Source: Ophiura sarsii (Eukaryota > Echinodermata > Ophiuroidea > Amphilepidida > Ophiuridae). Taken from it: a DNA stretch of 64,000 nt. Shown here piece after piece: positions 27,101 through 39,100 of the stretch; positions within the stretch are counted from its first letter, which is position 1; every line of letters starts with the position of its first letter. The DNA lies in assembly GCA_035610835.1 (NCBI GenBank), contig CM069448.1, forward strand, positions 27,119,905-27,183,904. Reading direction: 5' to 3'. A model generated the notes under the pieces. The model was not told where the DNA came from and made no database searches. It was given only the letters and a program-made list of their open reading frames with translations. A program made the translations under genes and the position numbers.

Positions 27101-30100
27101 ATATACAGGGTGAGTCAGATTGGACCCAATTAAATAAATCATTAAAATATATAGCCATCATCAAAACAAGTGTAATTGAGATATAAAGTGCTCAACAAAA
27201 GAAAGTCATACACTTTTTTATGTCCTATAGAGTGACTTCCAATTAGATATACACCTGGATGAATCTTTTTGGAACAATTTGATACCAAATTTGACACAAA
27301 ACAACAAAGATTAGCCATTGATATACTATGGACATAGCCTATTGTTATAAATAAAATAAATAAATAAATATTCTATGGTTTTGAAAATAATAAAAAATAA
27401 AAACAATCTTTTTTTAGGTGCTGTTACCTGAGACTAATATATTAGTCTCAGCTGTTACTGAACATACTTTTAAGTCAAGTCCAAGTATTTATACCTTACT
27501 CAAGTATATAGCTTGAGTAAATGCGCATATTTGTCTTAGTCGTGGCGATCCATTCAACTGTTAGATGGCTAAAAATAGGTTTGATTCTACCACATAAAGA
27601 CCACTGGTTTGTATCAGCATGTAGACTGATATTGTATTGTAGACTGGATTGTATATTGTTATTATAGCACAATGTAAAAATACAGACCATTATAGCATGA
27701 CCTCAATATTCGCTGGCATACATGTGACGTGACCAAGCGAAATGAGTCGCATGTCGGCAGTTGTGAATTTTGATTTTTGGCCATCATATTTACTAGCAGG
27801 TAAAAAATGCTACAGTATGATCCAAACCTCACTAAAATCGAACTTCTAGTTTTAAGTTATAAACAATTTACCGACTGAGAAAACAAATTAAAACATAGGA
27901 ATTTGTCACTTCTGTTTAGCTATAAATCAAAATCAATATTCCTGACATCCGATTCATCCCGCTTGATTGCGTCACATATATTGATTTCAAGTTCAATTGC
28001 TATTGATGAAATCATTGACATTAGGATGTTTTGTTTATCTACCCTTATTTAATAAAGGAAAACTTCTTTCTTACATTCTCCATATTCTTTATATTAGGCA
28101 CAACAACAAAAAAGTTTGTTTCCGGTAGGTGGTCTGTAAACCGAGATGTGGTGTTTCTTTTGTGTGGTTTTTTTTTTGAGGGGGGAGAAGTGTGGTGGGA
28201 TGACTTTTAAAAGGCAATTTTTGCAATTTACCAACCCTGAACCCTGAAAGACACAGATAATCACAGCCAATATCCTACTGTGTCCCATAATATAGTTACT
28301 GGGCTTCCCAGAGCAGTCAGATTCAATTGTTTGTGCAAAATGTTAATCTTTTGTACAGTCATTTTTATTTAAATCGCTTTTGCAATTTTATTTTTTCAAA
28401 AATGGGAATAAAAAAAATGAAATGCTGTAATTTACGTCGCCAAAACGAAATGCGCACTGCCTACCGGAAACAAACCTTCTTTTTTTTAACGTCTAATATA
28501 GGGCATAATGTGAGTGTAATATTGTCATTGCATCGTCATGATTTGTTTCATTGAAAAGCATTTTTGCAAGAAAGTAAGATCTTATAGGTAACTCCACAGA
28601 ATATCAAATGTGTAGTTCCACCACTTAAAAGTAACTTAGTATTCATTAATAAATATAAGTAATGTTGGGTCAAAATGCAGTTTGACCACATAAAAATAAA
28701 GAATTGCTACAAAGGTTTTTGTACTACGTGATATTAGGAAGGACCGAATGAAAATCTTAAGAAAGGGTGATTACCGGAAAGTGGTTATTTTAAAGATGGT
28801 GCCCAAGATAGCCACCAATACCCCAAGCAAGTTGTTATAACTCAAGTAGTATTCACCCTCAAGATTTAATGGGGATAAGAAACTCATTTAATAATAATAA
28901 TTATAATAATAATCGGGATTTATATAGCGCCTTTCCAAGATTGATCAAAGCGCTGTAATTTCGCTGCCACTGGCGAATCATCAGAATCAGATCGCATCAA
29001 CTAGGGTGCTGCCATTTCAGGCGCAAACCTATCCGTTCTTAGATTGTAACATCCACCATTTATCAGTGCAGCTCCCCAAATTCCAATGGGTGAAGAAAGT
29101 TTTTGATAACCGAAACAACTGATCACCGATTTTGAAAGCAGGAGGAAACCGGAGAGCCCGGAGAAAACCTGCGAGAGCGTGCATGGATCGTGATTAACCA
29201 AATGCATATAAAGCCTGGCCGTGCGCAGAATTGAACCCAGACTTTATTGGTGCAAAGCGAGGGAACTACCGCTGCGCCAACACGCTCCTCTAACTTTAGA
29301 CTAGTTGCAATGTCATTTAGCCCATTTAGAGGCCAAAAAACCCTGGTTTTAAGAAGTAAGGGTTTATAAGGGTACCACATTTGCCATGAATGATTAAGAT
29401 TATGGTACCTTCATACTTAAAGGGGCACTAAGAGATGTGTTGTAGGCTGCGCCCTCAATTTTGATAAAAACTGGGATTAGTATATATTTATAATTGTATT
29501 ACATGTATGAACTTACACCTATATAAGGATTAAGAAAAATCAGCCCTCTTTGTACAAGAAAACGTCGATTCAAAAATGCTCGTAGAGCCGGGACGAGCAT
29601 TTTACGTCCGACAGTATCCCCCCTGCAGTACACGTGATACATAACGCGAACCATATTTGCATAGAGGGCGTTTTTCAATAAATAGCGATGATATTGTTTT
29701 AATCAAGTTTTGCTGTGTTTTTGTTAGTAGAAACAACAATAATGGCAATTTTTAATGTTCATCTTGAATTCTGAAGTAAATTTTTAAACATTTAAAATTT
29801 TCAACACCACTTAATGTCCCTTTAAGCTTATAATTATCTTATTTCTTTCTCTTTTCCCTTACAGGGTATGCAATATTTACATCAATCAGCCATCAAGTCA
29901 CACGGCATCCTCTCTTCCCGATTGGTTTTCCTAGATGCTAGATGGGTCAGTAAGATCACAGGGTTTGGATCCATATCCAATCAGATGTTTATGAAGAGCA
30001 ATAAGCAGAAGAACATGAAGAAACCTGATCCGGACGAGAGATTCTTTAGTAAGTAGTTTTATGATTGGACTTATAGCAAAAAAGTAAACAAATGTATCAA

Positions 30101-33100
30101 GATATTCACCAGATGGGTTTAGTAAGATCACAGGGTTTGGATCCATATCTAATCAGATGTTTATGAAGAGCAAAAAGCAGAAGAACATGAAGAAACCTGA
30201 TCCGGACGAGAGATTCTTTAGTAAGTAGTTTTATGATTGGACTTATAGCAAAAAAGTAAACAAATGTATCAAGATATTCACCAGATGGGTTTAGTAAGAT
30301 CACAGGGTTTGGATCCATATCTAATCAGATGTTTATGAAGAGCAAAAAGCAGAAGAACATGAAGAAACCTGATCCGGACGAGAGATTCTTTAGTAAGTAG
30401 TTTTATGATTGGACTTAACAGCAAAAAAGTAAACAAATGTATCAAAATATTCACCAGATGGGTTTAGTAAGATCACAGGGTTTGGATCCATATCCAAACA
30501 GGTGTTTATGGAGAGCAAAAAGCAGAAGAACATGAAGAAACCTGATTCGGACGAAACAGGAGTAAGGTATGCCACAGTTCAAACCCCCATTTTTTTCTCT
30601 GTATAATTCCTATATTATGTCCACAGCGACCTCCTACTTTTCCCTTTGGTAATAAGGCGGGTTCTCAAAATTTAATTTTTGTTAGGAAATGTTTCTTTCT
30701 CAAAAAATATTGTTTTGCTGTTTGGTAATTTGTGCGAATGATGATTTTAACACCAAAATGGGGGGACTGAAGAGAGTAGAACATTTGACCTTCCCATTTC
30801 ACATATCTATATAATAATACGCTACTCTCTGTCTGTTTGTTTGTCTGTTTGTCTGTCTGTCTGTGCGCGCTTTTTCGTCGCCTTCCCGGGGTCGGGCGGC
30901 GATCAAACTTGGTGGGTGGGTGCAGCTCGGTCCCCGAAAGAGCAAGTTCGCATTCGCTAGAGCGTACGAGGTCAAAGGTCATCTAGGGGTCAACTTTTTG
31001 AAGTTGGTCGGATCGTGCTTAAACTCGGTGATCGCAATGCTCGATGCGAGGCGAGCGTGGCCAAAATAAAACGGGTTGGCGTTTGTCGGGTCTTCCGGGG
31101 TCAAAGGTCGTCTAGGGGTCGAATTTTCAAAGTTTGTCCGATCGGGCTTAAACTCGGTGACGGGAAGCCCGAGTACGAGTCGAGCGTGGAAAAAATAAAA
31201 CGGCTTTGCTTTTCTTGGGTCGTCTGGGGTCAAAGGTCATCTAGGGGTCAACTTTTTGAAGTTGGTCGGATCGTGCTTAAACTCGGTGATCACGATGCGA
31301 GGCGAGCGTGGCAAAAATAAAACGGGTTAGTGTTTGTCGGGTCTTCCGGGGTCAAAGGTCATCTAGGGGTCGAATTTTCAAAGTTTGTCTGATCGGGCTT
31401 AAACTCGGTGACGGGAAGCCCGAATATGAGTCGAGTGTGGACAAAATAAAATGGCTTTGCTTTTCTTGGGTCGTCCGGGGTCAAAGGTCATCTAAGGGTC
31501 GAATTTTCAAAGTTTGTCCGATCGGGCTTAAACTCGGGGACGGGGAGCCCGAATGCGAGTCGAGCATGGAAAAAATAGAGCATACGAGGTCAAAGGTCAT
31601 CTAGGGGTCAACTTTTTGAAGTTGGTCGGATCGTGCTTAAACTCGGTGATCACAATGCTCGATGCGAGGCGAGCGTGGCAAAAATAAAACGGGTTAGCGT
31701 TTGTCGGGTCTTCCGGGGTCAAAGGTCGTCTAGGGGTCGAATTTTCAAAGTTTGTCCGATCGGGCTTAAACTCGGTGACGGGAAGCCCGAATACGAGTCG
31801 AGCGTGTAAAAAATAAAACGGCTTTGCTTTTCTTGGGTCGTCCGGGGTCAAAGGTCATCTAAGGGTCGAATTTTCAAAGTTTGGCCGATCGGGCTTTATG
31901 CATGCATTCTACAAACCACCAAACCCGAGAACCGACAAACCCCGGGTGACCGCCCAAACCCGAGAACCGACAAACCCCGGGTGACCGCCTAGTCCTTATA
32001 TAATATCCTATTTTTCCTAGAAAAAATGCAATTACACTCTCAATCTAGATCAGCTAAGTTCTTTTTTTAGTCACATAATATGATGACTGTTGTACACAAA
32101 TAATTAAGGCCGGTCTGAATTCACAGCTTACAACCCGCCCACATATCCTGAGGGATTCAATGCTAGTTGTGGGTATACACCACCATAGTCGCTTCCATTG
32201 AAACGCGTGTTAGAAACCCGGTGTTCAATCGCTTCTCCTGGGGTCTTCCTCCTTACCTACATGTAGGATATTCATTTTGGTTGTAAAATCTTTGTATTTT
32301 TGTTTTCTTTAATATTATCAACATTTCATATATGATCGACAGTCCCAGTTTTTCAGTAATTTTGATTTCGCAAAGCACCCGCCTTTATAGTGCGTAAAAA
32401 ACAGGAAAATCGGAGTTTCGGGCCGCTTCACAGGTGTGATCAAGACTTCGCCCAAGAATAATTCATGACTTTTTACATTTCAGATTACAATCGTGAAGGT
32501 TTCAACTTTTTAATAAAACAAAATCTAAGACCTATGGCGAAAATCTGGTCAAAATATTCACATTTGAAGCAGCAATCAAAGTTTTTTTAGGGACTTTAGT
32601 ACCCCTGCACCCTGGCCCGCGGAAGGTTATGGTGGTGTGTACCCTTGTATAAAATCCCTGTTCTGTCAGAACCTTGTGTGTTTTTTCGGGGCCTTCAGCA
32701 TGTATAAAGTAAGACTGCCCAACGGTTATGCATAGAAATTGTTGCTTTATACATATTCAGGGGCGAAAGTGCTTACAAGGCTTTGATGATAGATGTGTTT
32801 TAGGCCTTTGAACATGTTTAGAAAAGACTGCCCATGGGTTATACATAGGAAGTATTACGTTATACATGCTGAAGGGCCAGATGGAGATACAAGGTTTTGA
32901 CAGAACAGTGATGATGCCCCACCACGACAAAAGGATGTAACTCCATTATTTTTAAAAGTGAGTTTTTTGCATAAAGTCAAATAAAGGTTTAGCCCAGTTT
33001 AGTCTTTGCAAAATTGAAAATCCCACTCGGTCTTTGCTTACTCAAATTTGTACACGCAAAGTATAGAATATCCTATGAAAAATCATGACAAAAAGAAGCA

Positions 33101-36100
33101 ATGACCACAATTAGTAACCAGTTATATTGATTTGTCTCATTCAATTTATTACAAACTCGACCAATTGACATTTGTTGATTTATAAGTATGCATTTATTTA
33201 TCAAAACAAATATTTTAACCAAATAATTCAAAAATTCAAAGACACATCAAGGATAATTCAGTTTTTGCCTTATATCTCAAAACCGTCAAAATGGAGTTAC
33301 TTCCTTTTGTCGCTGTGGGGCAGCGAGTGAGTGAATGTGTTGCACTTGTGACCACTTCTCTAAACCACTGGAGACACAAAGTCCATAACGTTTAATCAAT
33401 ACAACTCTGAACAAACATTGTATTGTGAATATTAAAAGCTTGACCAAATTAAATTGTTGCATGTGTTTGAAATGAGACATTTAATTTCATAGTGTAATTG
33501 TGATGCAATCTGTGAAAACCCGTCAGATGTCGCAAAATGTGAACTAGGGATTATGGGTAAAATTTAAATTTAAAAAAACCCAATTTTTTCCCCTTTTTAT
33601 TTTCATAAAGAAAATTAAATTCAAATACTTTGTGTCATCATCTTTCATGAAATTTCACCTTCAAAAACTTACTAAAATCACTTTTAATATTAACCTTATA
33701 ATGTTATTCTATTCAATTATGTATCTTTTTGGCCTGTTTTCATGATTTCTTGTTTTGTAGCTTTTTATGACATCACAATCATCATTTACCCATTACTTTT
33801 TTTATAGTGATCGTAGAAAAATGATCGAAACAGTTCTGTAATCAGCACAGTTTTAGCTTTCTAATGATATAATATCTCCAATATGAAAATGCCACCATGT
33901 GGCGGGTTTTCACAGATCGCATCACAATTGTTATATCCCATAGTGCAGTTATGTTCCACGGCAAACGAGCGACAACCCTTGACATGCATACCAGGTTTAT
34001 CAAAACTGTAATCCTGTTTTACAAATTAGCCCCGATTAGTCAAGTGATACTTCAGCACTCTCAGCCAATGAACGAGCTGGTCAACGACCTATGGGTTGAC
34101 CCGTCCATCTATTGTTTGAGCGAATACTCCTCTCGACAGGTCTGGAATAGTCTATTTCAGAGACGAAATAGGGGTGTTTGTTAAGAAATAGACCCGATAT
34201 AATAGTATCAAGCATGGACTTATTATAAATAGAATAAGTCCATGGTTGAATTAATATCAACGCTTGATAGGATGAAAACATTATTGAAATGTATGATTGT
34301 TTAGAAGAAGTATTGTCTAAATTATCTGCAATTTAAATGAATAATTCTTATATATTATTCCAAATTCTGGTACTTGTTTTATGAATATTATACTTAGTCT
34401 TTTTGTCATGATTTGCCTCCATGTTTAGGGCCTACTATGTATTTTATACCCATATACTGTAAAACTACTTAATTTGGCTAGCAATTTAATTTCGCGAGAC
34501 GGTGCAATTCACCAAAGTATTTGCTCCCAATTATATTATTTTATATTTCTATTTATCAATGGCAATATAGCATACAGAAAGATTATACAAATTTGTAAAA
34601 TTGAATCGCCCCAAATATATTATATCCTCGCGTTTATTTAATTAAGTTTCGCTCGTCATAGATTCTGCTAGAATCATGCTTATAGGCCATCATCAATTGT
34701 TATTATTTACCCAAATATATTAATGCTAAATTCACTAAATTTAGTTGCCATGAAATTAAAGTGTTTTACTTTACAGATATTCCTCCCAACTGGTCACAAT
34801 AAGCGCCACCCATATGTTTTCCAAACAACCTTGCCCCATGGGTCGATTGAAGCTATCATCCCTCACCAAAAATGGTAGGGCCAATCGATATGGTCGATAT
34901 CTCTCACTCTCATGGTCCGCTGATCGCTAGATCTTGGTTGGTTAACTTGCGATAACTAGGGGAAAATATGAGGTTGTTGAAGAGTCTATGGTACTGCTTT
35001 CCCAAGGTCGTAGAATAATAAGCAATGGCTTAAAATGATAAGTGGACCGCCCTCTTTATCGTATCGATCGTTCAAAAATGTTATATCAAGTGGTTTTTAT
35101 ACAGCGACGAAAATAGTGAGGGCGACTTTGTGAGAAAGATGACAGGTTTTGCCGTTGACTTTAACGGGACAAATTTTGACATGGCAATAAAGAGACTCCA
35201 AAAGACGAGATATAGTCCTAATAAAAATGGCGATGGTCCTAAGTTCTCGTTAACCTATACCCATGTAAATTAAGTATGTTATATTTAAAAACATAAACTT
35301 GTATTAACCGCTCGTTCAAAACGAATCGGCCGGTTAATTTTCATGATATAACTGAAAACAATCTGTCCCTATTCAAATTGCACGTAAACTTTGTGCGTGC
35401 AGCGGGTCAATAATGCTTCAATTACAAGCGCACTGTACTGTGTTCAATGGGAAAACGGACAATAACTGCAAGATGCCTGGAAGCTAATAGATGTTGCCTA
35501 CTAGACATCCGAGTTACCACTCTTACAAGTGCTATCTTCAGTAGATAGCAATATTTTAACAATCTTATAAGTGCTATCTTCAGTAGATAGCAACATTTTA
35601 AGAATCTTATAAGTGCTATCTTCAGTAGATAGCAACATGTTAACAATCTTATAAGTGCTATCTTCATTAGATAGCAACATGTTAACAATCTTATAAGTGC
35701 TATCTTCAGTAGATAGCAACATGTTTACAATCTTATAAGTGCTATCTTCAGTAGATAGCAACATGTTTACAATCTTATAAGTGCTACCTTCAGTAGATAG
35801 CAAAATGTTTACAATCTTGTATGTGCTATCTTCAGTAGATAGCACTTTATAAGTGCTATCTTCAGTAGAAAGCAACATTTTAACAATCTTATAAGTGCTA
35901 TCTTCAGTAGATAGCAACATTTTAACAATCCTATAAGTGCTATCTTCAGAAGATAGGTAAAATAGAGGTGTGTGTTCATGCATAGTGATTTTCTATTGTT
36001 ATCAAATTTAGAAGGTCAACCCTCCCTGACTACAGCACACAGAGCTTGAACTAGATCGTTTGCTTAAGATTGTGCCAAAGTTTTCATTATGTCAATCTTA

Positions 36101-39100
36101 TAAGTGCTATATTCAGTAGATAGCAACATTTTAACAATCTTATAAGTGCTATCTTCAGTAGATATCAACATTTCAATGATATGATATGAGGAGCTAGGCC
36201 TCTGTAGCAATTATATGCATTTCCTTCAGTATATAGCAACATTTAGAAATCTTATATATGGACTATCTTCAATAGATTTAACCATCTTTAGTAGAGAATA
36301 ATATAATAACACACATTTATAGAGTGCTGTAAATCAAAAATACAACAATGTTCTTAAATCTACAAAAATATACTTACACAGAGTCAAATGCATATTTTAA
36401 ACAAAAAACATGAGATATGAAATACAGTGTATGGCATTAAAATGCATTATGAAATGAAAGATCATGAACAAATACACAACATTTAGATATCCAAGTTAAA
36501 TAAGTAGGTCTTAAGTCGCGACTTGAAGTCCTGAACTGAACCTGTCTGGCATATGTCCATTGGGAAAGTGTTCCATAATTTAGGACCCGCGATGGAGAAA
36601 GCTCTATCACCGAAGATAGCAACATTTTATCCATTTTATAAGTACTTTCTTCAATTGATGGCACCATTTAAATTTTACAATCTGATACGAGCTATCTTCA
36701 TTAGATAATATCACTTTAACAGTCCGATATAATATATCTTCAGTAGATAGCAATATTTTTAACAATCTTATATAAGCTATCTTCAGTAGATAGTAATCTT
36801 AATCATAGCAATCTTATAAGTGCTATCTTTAGAAGATGGCAACATTTTAATGATCTAATTTCAGCTGTCTTGAGTTTATAAAACAAAAACAAATTAAGCA
36901 AAATAATTGCATTATAATAATAATAATAATAATAATAATATAACGTATTTATAAAGCGCAACATGTATAAAAACCTCAGAGTGCTGTACACAAAAATACA
37001 CATAAAAGAAGGGAAAGGCAAAGAATATAACCGCAACATTGAGCATTGATCATGATGCACACAGAACGTAAAGTGATACAAAATAGAGAGTCCGATAGGA
37101 TCATGAGAAAAGGTGAGTCTTGAGAGCACGTTTGAATGAAGAGACGGAAATTGCATTTTTAACAGTCAAAGGCAAATTATTCCATAACATAGGTGCCGCG
37201 ATCGAAAAAGCTCTCATACCGTATGACGAAGTAGATGATCTAGGCACGTGGAGGCGGAATTGTGATGCCGAGCGTAAAACGTGATTTGCATTATGGTGTT
37301 GCAAAAGTTCACAGATATAAGATGGAGCAAGATCGTGCATGGCCTTGAAAGTCAGAAGAAGAATTTTGTAGATAATCCGTTTGTTGATGGGGAGCCAGTG
37401 GAGTCGACGAAGGTGAGGTGATATGTGTTCCTTTCATTTTACCCTACAAACAAGTCTTGCAGCAATGTTTTGCACGCGTTGCAGCTTGAGGATGTCCGAG
37501 TCTGGCAGTCCATACAACAAACTGTTGCAGCAGTCGAGTCTTGATGTTACAAAGGCATGGACAAGGCGCTCTGTAGTAGGCTGGTCTAGATATTGTCTTA
37601 TGCTACCAATCTTTCTAACAGCATTATGGGCTGATTTGCAGATATTGTTGATGTGTAGAGACATTCGGAGCCCAGAATCGAAGACAACTCTGAGATTTCG
37701 GACATGGTCTTTTGGGATAATATCCCTGATAGCACACTGAAGTCGGCCCGACGTCGGGGAATGGTAGTCGACGTCGGGGAAAGGTCGGCGTCCTTATGTT
37801 GAAGTCGGCTGGACGTCGGGTGGACTGTTTGAAAAGGACGTCCACATTAAGACGTCATATGGACGTTGAGCCGACGTTGCAAAAATACACTGAAAGTCTC
37901 GTCGGGGTACTGACGTTTTGCCGACGTCGGAACTACCTCCAGCGATAGGTTAACTTGCTATACGTATTATTTTTTATAAAGACAAATATTCAATTATTCA
38001 AAATTGTAATAATTTTGTCGCCTACATAATTGAGAAAGATATAATTGTAATAAATAAATTACTGATGATTTAGATAATCATTGTTTTCATCTGCAACAAT
38101 TTTAAGATCAATTTGATGATTGAATAAATATTATATTAACGAATTACGCGTATCAAATCATACACTCATTTTACCACGTGCAGTTGGTCCCCACGTTGCA
38201 AAAATACACTGAAAGTCTCGTCGGGGTACTGACGTTTTGCCGACGTCGGAACTACGTCCAACGATAGGTTAACTTGCTATACGTATTTTTTTTATACAGA
38301 CAAATATTCAATAATTCAAAATTGTAATAATGTTGTCACCTACATAATTGAGAAAGATATAATTGTAATAAATAAATTACTGATGATTTAGATATAGATG
38401 TTTTCATCTGCAACAATTTTAAGTTCAAATTGATGATTGAATAAATATTAAAATTAACGAATTACGCGTATCAAATCATACACTCACTTTACCACGTGCA
38501 GTTGGTCGCCATTTTGTAGCACACGTTAGCGATACTTCGTGTTGTTCTCAAATGAATTGAAGGAATTATATGTCAATTCAGCGAAGATGATGGTATTTGA
38601 TGGTAGATTTTGATGGGGAAATAATGCAGCATCGCAATATATTCAACACATGAAGTGCATTTTCCGATGTTGCATGGGATACCCGCGATTTCCGGTGTCG
38701 TGTTATATTCTATCAGAAATCGCGGATATGTCTTGTACATCGTGATTTTTCAGCATACGCCGACATTGCATGGTCACAGATGTTATTGGAATTGAATTGA
38801 AAGTCATCAGATAATGAATCGTGAGGAATAGCTGAGAATTATCCAAGGAGATGAGATTTGTTTCGTTACGTTTTGCATCAAAATAGATTCTGAATAGCTG
38901 GGAATAATTAAAAGAGATGAGATTTGTTACGGTATGGTACGTTTTCTTTTTCATTAAAAATAACTATAGCTAAAGTCGGCAGAACGGTCGGCAATTAGTC
39001 GGAGAATGGTTCAACTGACCATAGCTTAAGTCGGCCGATAGTCGGATAATGGTCGGGCCAATTTTTCAAAAATATCCATCATTAATTTGCGTGGAAAGAG

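Larger units (their letters stand above)
27000..29864 (+). other. Guanylate cyclase intron b
   Basis: Contains two MITEs, a perfect palindrome at 27428 and a SINE, listed separately. A lone mariner-type end, CAGGGTGAGTCAGATTGG, occurs at 27108 without a partner. No additional exon seen. Confidence 0.7.
30561..36904 (+). other. First part of guanylate cyclase intron c
   Basis: No cyclase exon; the exons at 29865 and 49921 join in phase and register. Holds a Helitron-like element, three MITEs, the 42-bp satellite and a LINE scrap, listed separately. The remainder is AT-rich and featureless. Confidence 0.7.

Noticed and set aside
31015..31851. Long frames on both strands encoding ~43-residue repeats
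   Set aside because: 129-bp tandem repeats (3 x 43) automatically keep frames open. Both strands are equally open, and no protein family is recognised.
35501..35983. 160-codon minus-strand frame with a 14-residue repeat
   Set aside because: The unit is 42 bp (14 codons), so the frame is open by arithmetic. It has no homology to a protein family and no coding context.
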